64,000 nt of DNA from GCA-2687025 sp964473525 (GTDB lineage: Bacteria; Poribacteria; WGA-4E; GCA-2687025). The stretch covers positions 122,694 through 186,693 of the forward strand of contig CAYYPK010000011.1 in assembly GCA_964473525.1 (NCBI GenBank), written 5' to 3'. Both the position numbers and the translations under genes were made by a program. The notes below the pieces were generated by a model, which searched no databases, was not told the origin of the DNA, and saw nothing but the letters and a program-made list of their open reading frames with translations. Below, piece after piece: positions 17,163 to 24,905 of the stretch. The stretch's first letter is position 1. Every line of letters begins with the position of its first letter.

Positions 17163-17900
17163 TCACCGCCCCTCCGCGAGCCGAACGGCGTTCATCTCGG
17201 GGAGACCCGCCTTGACGATCTTGGCCTGTGCGTTGGAGATGTCGTAAGGCACGCGGAACAACGCAAGACGGTTCTCGGCCGGGTCGAAGAGCGCGTACCC
17301 CGCGCGAGGATCACGGTCGCGCGGCTGCCCAACAGAGCCGGGGTTGATGAGATAGCGCGCGTCCTCGCGGAGAACCACCTCCGCTCCGCTCTCGTACGGA
17401 AGCTCGACGGTGCTACCGTCCCATTGCGCGTAGATGCACGCGCGGTGCGTGTGACCGAAGAACAGGACCGAGCACTCCATGTCCGTGAACGTCGCGTGCG
17501 CGTCCGCCGGAGTGAAGATGTAGTAGTCCTCGTCGGCCCAGCTACCGTGGCATAGGCCCGCCGTGTCGGTTGGGAGCATCGGGCCGCGTGGCAACGCGCG
17601 CAGACGGTTCGCCGCCTCGGGTGATATCAACTCCCGCGAACGCAGCGCGGCGTCTCGGGCGATAGGCGTGAACGTGTCGGGTTCCTCGATACCGGCGATC
17701 ACCTTGTCGTGGTTGCCGCGCACCGCGCCGTCGATGGCGCCGTTGGACATCCAGTCGATAACATGCTCGGGGTCGGCGCCGTACCCGACGGCGTCGCCAA
17801 GGAACCAGATGGCGTCGACGCTCCTCGGCTCCATGTGCGCGAGAACGGCGTCCAGGGCTTCGGAATTGGCGTGGATGTCGCTCAGGATGGCTACGCGCAT
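17163..17900 (-). CDS. Calcineurin-like metallophosphoesterase (YfcE/MJ0936 type)
   Basis: A 245-residue cytoplasmic metallophosphoesterase. The metal-binding signature is complete: DIHAN (residues 8-12), LGDAVGYG, GNHD, a later CHGSW, and GHTH. NPGSVGQPRD is typical of this subfamily of small phosphodiesterases and bis(nucleosyl)-tetraphosphatases. It is the first gene of the run through hslVU and the ABC ATPase, with a promoter-like sequence about 65 nt upstream. The substrate cannot be predicted from sequence. Confidence 0.92.
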   Translation of the reverse strand: MRVAILSDIHANSEALDAVLAHMEPRSVDAIWFLGDAVGYGADPEHVIDWMSNGAIDGAVRGNHDKVIAGIEEPDTFTPIARDAALRSRELISPEAANRLRALPRGPMLPTDTAGLCHGSWADEDYYIFTPADAHATFTDMECSVLFFGHTHRACIYAQWDGSTVELPYESGAEVVLREDARYLINPGSVGQPRDRDPRAGYALFDPAENRLALFRVPYDISNAQAKIVKAGLPEMNAVRLAEGR

Positions 17901-17965
17901 TCAGTCGCCTTCGGGGCATGCGCGCCGCCGGTACGCGCTCGTCACGGCGTGCGGATTGGACTAGG

Positions 17966-17995
17966 ATTCTACACGCCGCTCAGCGCGGCCGGCAA
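17966..17995 (-). promoter_or_regulatory. Sigma70-type promoter candidate for the phosphoesterase-hslVU operon
   Basis: On the minus strand TTGCCG (17990-17995) and TAGAAT (17966-17971) are separated by 18 nt. The -10 lies about 65 nt before the phosphoesterase ATG. An 18-nt spacer recurs at two other good promoters in this window. Confidence 0.4.
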
Positions 17996-18121
17996 GCCCA
18001 GGGCCGCGTCCCATGCCGCCGTATCAGGGCGTCGCGCGCGCTTCCCTGCCCGCGTCGGCGGCCCCCTGCCCGGCGGGGTCTGCGCCCACCGTGGTTCCGG
18101 CCGGTCGGATCGCTGGCTGCG

Positions 18122-18152
18122 TTGCCTTCGGGACGTGGCCATGCGGTATATT
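18122..18152 (+). promoter_or_regulatory. Promoter candidate for the TlpA operon
   Basis: TTGCCT (18122-18127) and TATATT (18147-18152) are separated by 19 nt, slightly long. The -10 lies 57 nt before the ATG at 18210. This AT-rich hexamer stands out in a very GC-rich gap. Confidence 0.35.
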
Positions 18153-18209
18153 CCAGAGGAGTCGGCCGACGAGACGGCTGGCGCGAGCGAATCAGGGTGA
18201 GAGGGAGCC

Positions 18210-18773
18210 ATGCCTGTCGGTCGTCACCTAGCGATGCTGCTTAGCAGAACGGCCCTGCCGGTGTGCCTCGTCGCGGGTATGTTCGCGTCCGGGTGCGGTG
18301 AGGACGCACAGGATCCAGACATCAGCGACGACGGGCAGGATCCAGCAGTCAGCGACGAAGGGCCGCTGGCGCCGACGTTTGTCCTCGCGACGCTCGAAGG
18401 CGAGCAGGTCGCGCTCGAAGAGTTCCGGGGAAAGGTGGTCGTCGTCAGCTTTTGGGCAACCTGGTGCGCCCCATGCGTCGAAGAGATGCCGCACCTGGAC
18501 GCGCTGCGCGTTGAGATCGGGCCAGAGGACATGGAGATCCTCGCGATCACAGTCGACGAAAACCCCACCGAGGACGTGCCGCTGTTCCTCGAGGAGGTCG
18601 GAGGACTCTCGTTCCCAATCTTGCTGGGCACCCGGGAGGTCGTGGCGGACTACAACGTAAGTATCGGTCTGCCCGCGACGTACGTCGTCGACCGTGACGG
18701 GCGCGTCGTCGAGACGCTCATTGGTGGGCAGGATCTGTCGGTGTTTGAGCCACTCGTGAGGAAGCACCTATGA
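18210..18773 (+). CDS. TlpA/ResA-like thioredoxin-fold lipoprotein
   Basis: A 187-residue exported thiol-disulfide protein. The hydrophobic leader ends in FASGC, with C29 as the likely lipidated cysteine, followed by an acidic linker containing two GQDP repeats. The thioredoxin fold carries the redox motif WCAPC (residues 85-89) and the cis-proline region GLPATYVVD, typical of TlpA/ResA proteins that reduce disulfides in the periplasm. A GAGGGAG ribosome site lies just before the ATG. Its TGA overlaps the ATG of the next gene by 4 nt, so its substrate may be the cysteine-containing small lipoprotein encoded there. Confidence 0.93.
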   Translation: MPVGRHLAMLLSRTALPVCLVAGMFASGCGEDAQDPDISDDGQDPAVSDEGPLAPTFVLATLEGEQVALEEFRGKVVVVSFWATWCAPCVEEMPHLDALRVEIGPEDMEILAITVDENPTEDVPLFLEEVGGLSFPILLGTREVVADYNVSIGLPATYVVDRDGRVVETLIGGQDLSVFEPLVRKHL

Positions 18774-19042
18774 CGAAGCGCGTCGCGTGGATCGCCCTGG
18801 CCGTCGCAGTCGTATCTTTGGCGGGATGCGGTCAACTTTCGGTACTCTCCGACGGGCGCGTCGCGCTGGAATGGGGTGAGCCCACCACGGCAGCCGAACT
18901 CTTGGGGGCGGCCGGTGGACAACCTGCACGAGCGTCCGTGCTTCACGCGTTCGACGCCGCCGAGGGCGGCGCGGGCGGCGCGTCCGACCCGAATTCTCGC
19001 GCAGGCGCGAACTGCTCGGGAGGCGTATGCGCCATCTTCTAA
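18770..19042 (+). CDS. Small lipoprotein with C-terminal cysteine motif (DUF4266-like)
   Basis: A 90-residue protein. The N-terminal signal ends in the lipobox LAGC, so it is probably membrane-anchored. The rest is short and disordered-looking, with an EGGAGGAS stretch and the ending NCSGGVCAIF. Position and size fit the DUF4266 small lipoproteins found between a thioredoxin-like gene and an outer-membrane barrel. The motif match is loose, mainly the H-x-F...EGGxGG...C-x-C-like tail, so this is tentative. It overlaps the upstream gene by 4 nt and the downstream start by 16 nt. The two cysteines could be redox partners of the adjacent TlpA protein. Confidence 0.7.
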   Translation: MTKRVAWIALAVAVVSLAGCGQLSVLSDGRVALEWGEPTTAAELLGAAGGQPARASVLHAFDAAEGGAGGASDPNSRAGANCSGGVCAIF

Positions 19043-20157
19043 CGCTGCTGACCGGCGTCCTCGCGGCCGTCGCGCTCAGCATCGCGCCCGCGTGGGCGCA
19101 GACATCGGCGTCCGGCGTGCGCGCGTCCGTCACGCCTGCGATCGAGTTCAATGACCACATCGAGTTCGGTATCAGCGTCGATCCCAGCACGGTCTCCACT
19201 TCGCGCACGAGCCCACAACTGCGCGGGTCGTTGCGCACGCTGACTGCGGCGGTCGAGGCCGACGAGGTCGCCGGCGCGTTCGAGATCGCGGCGGGACTGG
19301 CGCCATCCATCCAGGACTACGCAGGCGAGGATGGTTTCCTCGACCAGTTCGACGGCATGCGCGTACCGCTGACCTCGCGCGTTACATACCGGCATTCGAG
19401 CGACTGGCCAGTTGTCCGTCTGGACACGCGTCTGACGAGGACCACGCGGGACGCGGCCATCTACGACCACTGGGAGCCCTCGGTAGAGGTGGGCGTCGGA
19501 GAACTGCTGTCGTACGAGTTCCGTCAGCGCGCCTTCGACGACGACGACGGGCGCGAGGATTACCTGCTTATCGACTCCACACGGCACACCGGCCGTGCCT
19601 CGCTACGGCTGGTCGGCGGAGCCGCAACCCGCGTCGATGCGGCGTACGGGGCGCAGCGCGAACGGTACGGCAGGAACCTGTCGGAGTTGCTCTACATCGC
19701 CATGGGGGTGGACCGCGACTTCCAGCGCGAAGACACGCGACACTTGCTCGACGTGACGGCGCTGCGCGCGCTCGGTGACGATTTCCTCGCACGGGTCGGC
19801 GCGTCCGCGATGTGGAATGGGTCCAACTCAGACTTCTTCGACTTCCGCACGTCCTCGGCCGCGCTTCTAGCCTTCTGGTCGCCGGGCGAGGGGAGATGGC
19901 TGAGACTGGAAGGGCGCCGGGCATGGCTCAACTACGAGCGGCGCGCCACCGGCGGCCCGTTCGACGGACCCACCGATCCGCGCGCCGACACGTCGTGGCA
20001 GGCGGTTCTGTCCGGCGAATACCGCCTCAGCGACACGCTTTCGGCTAGTGGCACAGTGGACGTGCTCCAGAACCGCACGAACGACACGCGCGAGGAGCGG
20101 GACTTCCTGAACTACACGCAGACCATCTACCGGGTTGGCGTGTCGGCGTCGTACTAG
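19027..20157 (+). CDS. Outer-membrane beta-barrel protein (DUF3570-like position)
   Basis: A 376-residue protein with a clear signal peptide ending APAWAQ. The mature part is rich in alternating hydrophobic/polar strands with aromatic girdle residues, and the C-terminus ends IYRVGVSASY, a terminal aromatic as expected for barrel-assembly recognition. No plug domain or TonB box is visible, so it looks like a porin-type barrel of perhaps 14-16 strands. GGGAGG lies 3 nt before the ATG, which sits inside the end of the small lipoprotein gene. Linkage to TlpA and a small lipoprotein resembles the thioredoxin-DUF4266-DUF3570 arrangement. Its stop shares CTAG with the convergent transporter gene. 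Confidence 0.8.
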   Translation: MRHLLTLLTGVLAAVALSIAPAWAQTSASGVRASVTPAIEFNDHIEFGISVDPSTVSTSRTSPQLRGSLRTLTAAVEADEVAGAFEIAAGLAPSIQDYAGEDGFLDQFDGMRVPLTSRVTYRHSSDWPVVRLDTRLTRTTRDAAIYDHWEPSVEVGVGELLSYEFRQRAFDDDDGREDYLLIDSTRHTGRASLRLVGGAATRVDAAYGAQRERYGRNLSELLYIAMGVDRDFQREDTRHLLDVTALRALGDDFLARVGASAMWNGSNSDFFDFRTSSAALLAFWSPGEGRWLRLEGRRAWLNYERRATGGPFDGPTDPRADTSWQAVLSGEYRLSDTLSASGTVDVLQNRTNDTREERDFLNYTQTIYRVGVSASY

Positions 20158-20522
20158 CCGCGCGCGAGTAGCAGCACGCCGACCCCGATGACAGCGACGC
20201 CCACGAGTCTTGTAGGCGACCAGCCCTCCCCTAGCCATTTCCACGCCACGAACTGTAGCGCCACGAACACCAGGCCCTGTTGCACAGGATACAGCACGCT
20301 TATCCGCAGCCTTGAAAGCAGCCACAGCCACAACAGGAGCGAACCACCAAACGTCGCCATCCCGGCGAGGACGCGGATGTCCGTCACAGCGCGCAGCGCG
20401 GTCGCGGCCAGCGGGCGTTCGTCACCGGGCGCGGCCCGCATGCCGGAGCGGAGGAGCGACTGGGCGAGCACGGTTAGCACGACGTTCAGAAGCAGCACAA
20501 AGGACATGCGGAGTGTGAGCAC
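20154..20522 (-). CDS. SMR/EamA-type small membrane transporter
   Basis: A 122-residue protein with four predicted membrane helices, the size of small multidrug resistance and ArnE/EmrE-like DMT proteins. The LYPVQQGLVFVALQFVAW segment in helix 3 and the WSPTRLVGVAVIGVGVLLL ending match the EamA-like half-unit. The conserved helix-1 glutamate of EmrE-type drug pumps is absent, so a lipid-linked sugar flippase or other DMT role is more likely than classic drug efflux. It lies 48 nt downstream of the ECF sigma gene on the same strand and may be in its transcript. It probably acts as a dimer. Confidence 0.85.
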   Translation of the reverse strand: MLTLRMSFVLLLNVVLTVLAQSLLRSGMRAAPGDERPLAATALRAVTDIRVLAGMATFGGSLLLWLWLLSRLRISVLYPVQQGLVFVALQFVAWKWLGEGWSPTRLVGVAVIGVGVLLLARG

Positions 20523-20570
20523 GTGGTCCTTTCGCCGTCGTCGCGCCGCAGGCGAGCAGCGGCGTACGAA

Positions 20571-21536
20571 CTACAGAAGGTACTGAGCGTCCTTGGGCGC
20601 GTCCTGTAGTTCGTCGGGCGTGTTGGCGCGCTCGTGGTGTTCGGGCTCTTGCGCCCAGAACACCTGCGCGATGTACGGTCGCTCCGACCCGGGCCTGGGC
20701 GCCGCGATTTCCGGTATCACCACGCCAGTGCGCATGAGCCCGCCATCGCCCGTCGGGTGATAGCACGCGGCTCCGAGGCTGCCGTTCATCTTCACCCCCA
20801 CGAAGAGCGTCGGCATCATGGGAAGCATGTCCGCGTAGTACTCGCGAATCTCGTCCACGCCGACGTACTTCCGCGTGGGGAATGCATACAGCGTCGAGTC
20901 AGCCTCATAGAACGCCAGACACGCCTCGATGTCCTTCTCGACATGAGCTTTGGCGTATTCGCGCATGAACGCCTCGGCGAGCGGATGGGACGGCTCGAGC
21001 GTCGCGCCGTCGGTCTTCAGTTCTCGCAGCCGCTTGCGCGCGCGTGAATGGATGTTCTTCACGGGCGCCGCCGCGGACCCCAGAGCTTCGGCCGTCTGCG
21101 CCACGGACCACCCAAGCACGTCCCGCAGCACGACGACGAGGCGTTGCAGCGGCGACAACTCCTGCAACACGCAGATGAACGAGAACTCCAGACTCTCGCG
21201 GATCTCGTCTGGGTCGGCGTCCGGCTCCGTCGTCGCGAGGAACTCGTCGGCCGTCTCCAGCGGGTCGGGTAGGACCACTTCTCTACGTTTTCGTGCAGAG
21301 GTCAGGAAGTTATAGCACGTATTGGTGGCTATCCGGTACGCCCACGTGCGGAACGCCGACCTCCCCTCGAACTTGTCGTACGCGTTTGCGATCTTGATGA
21401 GCGAGTCCTGCGTCAAGTCCTCCGCGTCCTCAACGGACCCTACGAGCCTGTAACAGAGCGCGAACAGACCTGGCCACACTTCTTCCAGGAGTTCGTCGAT
21501 GGGCTTCTCCGAGCCGCGCGCGACATCACGAGACAT
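20571..21536 (-). CDS. ECF sigma factor with C-terminal SnoaL-like domain
   Basis: A 321-residue protein. Residues about 15-90 form sigma region 2 (AEDLTQDSLIKIANAYDKFEG, FRTWAYRIATNTCYNFL). Residues about 125-180 form region 4 with the helix-turn-helix LGWSVAQTAEALGSAAAPVKN. The remaining 130 or so residues form an alpha+beta SnoaL/NTF2-like domain (LAEAFMREYAKAHVEKDIEACLAFYE). This architecture occurs in ECF groups regulated by their own C-terminal domain instead of a separate anti-sigma factor, and no anti-sigma gene is adjacent. The linked SMR transporter may be part of its regulon. Confidence 0.93.
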   Translation of the reverse strand: MSRDVARGSEKPIDELLEEVWPGLFALCYRLVGSVEDAEDLTQDSLIKIANAYDKFEGRSAFRTWAYRIATNTCYNFLTSARKRREVVLPDPLETADEFLATTEPDADPDEIRESLEFSFICVLQELSPLQRLVVVLRDVLGWSVAQTAEALGSAAAPVKNIHSRARKRLRELKTDGATLEPSHPLAEAFMREYAKAHVEKDIEACLAFYEADSTLYAFPTRKYVGVDEIREYYADMLPMMPTLFVGVKMNGSLGAACYHPTGDGGLMRTGVVIPEIAAPRPGSERPYIAQVFWAQEPEHHERANTPDELQDAPKDAQYLL

Positions 21537-21740
21537 GTTCGTTCCCGGTGCCTGGCACGGTCCGTGCTGACACGAACCGCAATACGTGGACCCGACCCGG
21601 CAGCCAGTTGTCGAGCGACCGCGATACCGACGACCGCCGCTCTGGTCTAACTATACGGAAGCTGATGTCCGTCGGCGCGCCACAGCTCCTCGTACTCCCG
21701 GCGCCGCCGCATTCGACGGGTTTTGAAGGAGTTACATCCA

Positions 21741-22637
21741 ATGACGCTTGCTCGCATGGTGTCACGGGCTGCCTTGGTCCTCGCTATCGCGTCGTCGTGG
21801 GCGTTGGCTCACGGCGCGCACGCTACCACGTTTCGGTCAGGCCTCGACGACCGGAACGACGTCTCTTTCCGCTCGAAAGCGCCGCTGGAAACCATCAACG
21901 GCAAGACGGCGAACGTCCAGGCCGAGGTGGCCATCGACGATCTGGCGGACTTCGCCGAGACGCTGAGCGCGTCCGTTACCGTCAGCCTCGATGGTCTGGA
22001 CACGGGCATCGCGCTACGCGACAAGCATATGAAGACGCAGTTCCTACAGACCGACAAGTACCCAAACGCGGTCTTCACGCTCAACGAGGTGGTGTCGGCT
22101 TATACCACGGCGGATGTGGACGGCCAAGAAGCTCGCACCCCGACCAAGGCGCTCAGCGAGGGTGTGCCGACGCATGTGGTCGCGAAGGGCGTCATGGCGC
22201 TGCACGGCGTTGAGAGGGAGATCACGGTCGACGATCTCACCGTGACGTACTTCGGCAAGGGGCCGGAATCGAAGGCGAAGTTCCCGCAGGGCGATGTCCT
22301 GTTCGTGGCGGGATCCATCGACGCCAAGCTGTCGGACTACGATATCAAGCGCCCCAAGATGGTCGTGCTCAAGCTCGCGGACGACGTGCAGATCACATTC
22401 GGCCTGGCTCTTGGCACGGAGGTCGGTAGCGGCGATGAGAGCATGGCCGGTTGCGGTGGCTGTGGTGGGTGCGGTGGCTGCGGCGATGCCGGTTGTGGCG
22501 GCTGTGGTGGGTGTGGCGATGCCGGTTGCGGCGGCTGCGGTGGCTGCGGCGACGCCGGTTGCGGTGGCGACGGTGGCTGCGGCGATGCCGGTTGCGGTGG
22601 CGATGGTGGCTGCGGCGATGCCGGTTGCGGACTGTAG
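21741..22637 (+). CDS. YceI-family periplasmic protein with cysteine-repeat tail
   Basis: A 298-residue protein. AAGGAG (21726-21731) lies 9 nt before the ATG at 21741; an upstream TTG is less likely. The signal peptide ends around HGAHA. Residues about 30-225 form the YceI lipocalin-like fold, a periplasmic polyisoprenoid-binding barrel (LDTGIALRDKHMKTQFL, KYPNAVFTL, VAKGVMALHGVEREI). The last 65 residues are almost only G, C and D in GDAGCGG(C/D)GGC repeats, with 15 cysteines. The tail could bind metal, form disulfides or anchor the protein; none of these is established. It is transcribed divergently from the ECF sigma gene, so that sigma factor may control it. Confidence 0.9.
   Translation: MTLARMVSRAALVLAIASSWALAHGAHATTFRSGLDDRNDVSFRSKAPLETINGKTANVQAEVAIDDLADFAETLSASVTVSLDGLDTGIALRDKHMKTQFLQTDKYPNAVFTLNEVVSAYTTADVDGQEARTPTKALSEGVPTHVVAKGVMALHGVEREITVDDLTVTYFGKGPESKAKFPQGDVLFVAGSIDAKLSDYDIKRPKMVVLKLADDVQITFGLALGTEVGSGDESMAGCGGCGGCGGCGDAGCGGCGGCGDAGCGGCGGCGDAGCGGDGGCGDAGCGGDGGCGDAGCGL
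22443..22637 (+). repeat. 33-bp tandem repeat encoding GDAGCGG(C/D)GGC
   Basis: After an initial run of four CGG-type cysteines, the 11-residue unit GDAGCGG(C/D)GGC occurs four times and is followed by a truncated GDAGCGL at the stop. In the last two units the middle cysteine is replaced by aspartate. The unit spans 33 bp and keeps the reading frame. Confidence 0.9.
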
Positions 22638-22652
22638 AGCGTTAGGTGAATT

Positions 22653-22678
22653 GGCCGCGCGCCGAGTCGCGCGCGGCT
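22653..22678 (+). terminator. Hairpin after the YceI gene, possible terminator
   Basis: GCCGCGCGC (22654-22662) pairs perfectly with GCGCGCGGC (22669-22677) around a 6-nt loop, with a flanking G-U pair. It starts 16 nt after the YceI stop. No T-tract follows, so it may only attenuate transcription into the sigma gene. Confidence 0.45.
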
Positions 22679-22719
22679 AGTGACCTGCGGGTGGGGTCAG
22701 TGTCCAAAGGAGAGGGCTC

Positions 22720-23625
22720 GTGATGTCGACGACTACCACGCCGGCGAAGGCCGGAGAGACAGCCGCTGCCCGGAAGCCGCGCAACCATCCCGGCGCGCTG
22801 TCACAATGGATTGAGCGGATATCTCGCATCCCGTTGCTCTCCCAGGCCGAGGAGGTCGCCATCGCCAACCGAGTGCGACAAGGCGACCGAGATGCGTTCC
22901 AGCAGTTGGTCCAGTCCAACCTTCGCCTGGTCGTGAAGATCGCCACCCGCTACGCGCACCCCAACGTGCCGTTGGTGGACCTGGTGCAAGAGGGGAATAT
23001 CGGGCTGATACAGGCGGTCGAGCGGTTCGACCCCGACAAGGGGTTCCGATTCAGCACATACGCGGTGTGGTGGATCCGGCGAGCTATACTCCGCGCCCTG
23101 TCGTACGACTCCAGACTGATTCGGCTGCCCGAGCACATCCTGGCTGGGACGTCCAAGCTCGACAAGCAGACCGTACGCCTGCGCAGGGAGTTGGGTCGGG
23201 AGCCCACGACAGAAGAGCTGGCGCGCGAGCTGGAAACTTCGACCGAGCAGGTCGAGCTACTGGCGAGCGTGGCCTACGAGTACGTCTCGCTGGACATGGA
23301 AATGCCCATGCCCGGACAGACGAGCTACCGCGAGGTGCTGGAGGATCCGCGTCAGCGTCCCGAGCGGTGGTGGGACAGGTTCACGCGCAGCGAGGACGTC
23401 AGCCGCGTTCTCGGCGTCCTCACTGATCGCGAGCAAGCGATCCTGCGCGCGCGCTACGGTCTGGACGACGGCCGACCGCTCACACTCAAGGAAACCGGCG
23501 CGCTGTTCAGCCTCACGCGGGAGAGAATCCGGCAGATAGAGAAGCAGGCGTTGCAGCAGCTTCGTGAGACGTGGACGGCCGGATCCGGTGGCGACGTGTC
23601 CGCGCTGGCGTCCGCCGCCGTGTAG
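22720..23625 (+). CDS. RNA polymerase sigma factor, RpoD/SigA family (group 2-like)
   Basis: A 301-residue sigma factor. It has a region 1.2-like segment (ALSQWIERISRIPLLSQAEEV), region 2 with the core-binding and -10 recognition sequence LVQEGNIGLIQAVERFDPDKGFRFSTYAVWWIRRAI, region 3, and region 4 ending LTRERIRQIEKQALQQLRE. The large region 1.1 of housekeeping RpoD is missing, so this is an alternative sigma related to RpoS/SigB-type group 2 factors. AAAGGAGA precedes a GTG at 22720 and an ATG at 22723; either could start. It follows the YceI gene and precedes a DUF3179 gene by 26 nt. Confidence 0.92.
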   Translation: MMSTTTTPAKAGETAAARKPRNHPGALSQWIERISRIPLLSQAEEVAIANRVRQGDRDAFQQLVQSNLRLVVKIATRYAHPNVPLVDLVQEGNIGLIQAVERFDPDKGFRFSTYAVWWIRRAILRALSYDSRLIRLPEHILAGTSKLDKQTVRLRRELGREPTTEELARELETSTEQVELLASVAYEYVSLDMEMPMPGQTSYREVLEDPRQRPERWWDRFTRSEDVSRVLGVLTDREQAILRARYGLDDGRPLTLKETGALFSLTRERIRQIEKQALQQLRETWTAGSGGDVSALASAAV

Positions 23626-23651
23626 CGAGCCGATGTTGAGGAGGCGCCGGG

Positions 23652-24884
23652 GTGAAGAAGTGGTCTCGCGTACCGGTGGTCGCCTTCGCAGTCGCGCTCG
23701 CGCTTCAAGTCGCGTGCGGCGAGGACGGAGCGCTCCCCGGCGTGTTTGGCGCGCCAGCGGCGGACGACGCAGACGCCAACGAGAAGCTGGGTCGCATCTT
23801 CCCTGAGTTCTTCCCGGACAATGTCCGGCACTCGATCCCCCTCGCGGAGATCATGCACGGGGGGCCGCCGAAGGATGGCATCCCGGCGCTCACGCGACCC
23901 GATGTGATTCCCGCTGCCGCGGCAGACTACCTGGACCCAGCGGACATCGTCCTCGGCCTGGAACTCAACGGCCAGACCCGCGCTTACCCACTCCTCATCA
24001 TGAACTGGCACGAGATCGTCAACGACACTGTTGGGGGCGTGCCAGTCGCTCTCACGTACTGCCCGTTGTGCGGCACCGGCATTGCCTTCGACCCCGTGAT
24101 TGACGGCGTCACGGTCGAATTCGGCGTTTCGGGCCTCCTGCACAACAGCGACCTGCTTATGTACGACCGGGCAACCGACACGCCATCGCTTTGGCAGCAG
24201 GCCCTCGGGCGCGCGGTCGTGGGGCCGAGGACCGGCACGAAACTGACCATCCTGCCGGTGGCGCACTCGCGGTGGGGTGAGTGGGCCGCCAAGCACCCCG
24301 ACACCACGGTGCTGAGCACCGACACGGGCTTCGGGCGCAACTACGCGCGCGACCCATACGCTGGGTACGCCGACGATCCCGGCCTGTTCTTCCCTGTCGA
24401 CGGAGCCAAGCCCGACCTGCCCCGCAAGACCTGGGTGTACGGACTCATCCACAACGGTCAGACGCGAGCGTACCCCCTGGAGGAGTTCGGGCAGCTACGC
24501 GCGGCCAACGACGTGGTTGGGGGCGACGGAATCGTCGTCATCACTGGCGAGGGCTCGCCGCCCGCGGCCCGCGTGTACCAGCGTGGGCTGCTGCGCTTCT
24601 CACTCACTGACGGCGTTCTCACCGACGCCGAAGGCGGCGTGTGGGAGGTAACGGAGACGGCGCTCGTCGGGCCAGACGGCCGTACCCTCGACCGGCTCAC
24701 GGAGGGCTTCGTCGCCTTCTGGTTCGCCTGGTCTGCGTTCTACCCCGGCACGGACATCTACGACGGCACGCAGCCTGACCCCAATCAGGAGCCCGGCCCG
24801 GGAGACGAGCCGGAGATCCAACGCATTGAGGGCTTCGGGCCCGACCGTTGGGGTCGCATCAAGGAATTCGGGACGGGCGGGTAG
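23652..24884 (+). CDS. DUF3179 family exported protein
   Basis: A 410-residue protein starting at GTG, with GAGGAGG 7 nt upstream. The N-terminus is a hydrophobic leader followed by a cysteine (QVACGED), an imperfect lipobox. The body carries the DUF3179 hallmarks: AYPLLIMNWHEIVNDTVGG, the CxxC motif YCPLCGTGIAFD, GLLHNSDLLMYDR, and LWQQ...AVVGPRTG. The biochemical role of the family is not known to me; the CxxC suggests metal or redox function. The acidic, glutamate/proline-rich segment near residue 385 may be a linker. It converges with the PhyH gene 21 nt away. Confidence 0.9.
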   Translation: MKKWSRVPVVAFAVALALQVACGEDGALPGVFGAPAADDADANEKLGRIFPEFFPDNVRHSIPLAEIMHGGPPKDGIPALTRPDVIPAAAADYLDPADIVLGLELNGQTRAYPLLIMNWHEIVNDTVGGVPVALTYCPLCGTGIAFDPVIDGVTVEFGVSGLLHNSDLLMYDRATDTPSLWQQALGRAVVGPRTGTKLTILPVAHSRWGEWAAKHPDTTVLSTDTGFGRNYARDPYAGYADDPGLFFPVDGAKPDLPRKTWVYGLIHNGQTRAYPLEEFGQLRAANDVVGGDGIVVITGEGSPPAARVYQRGLLRFSLTDGVLTDAEGGVWEVTETALVGPDGRTLDRLTEGFVAFWFAWSAFYPGTDIYDGTQPDPNQEPGPGDEPEIQRIEGFGPDRWGRIKEFGTGG

Positions 24885-24905
24885 GCTGCCACGCCCGCGC
24901 CGGCA

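Larger units (their letters stand above)
17901..18209 (+). other. Divergent intergenic region, about 309 bp
   Basis: This gap separates the minus-strand phosphoesterase operon from the plus-strand TlpA operon. Apart from one promoter-like sequence on each strand I see no supported gene; the open frames across it are GC-rich shadows without recognisable products. Confidence 0.6.

Noticed and set aside
22443..22637. CRISPR-like direct repeat
   Set aside because: The 33-bp units are contiguous, coding and lack spacers.
22443..22637. RiPP precursor with cysteine core
   Set aside because: The tail is part of a YceI protein and no modifying enzyme is nearby.
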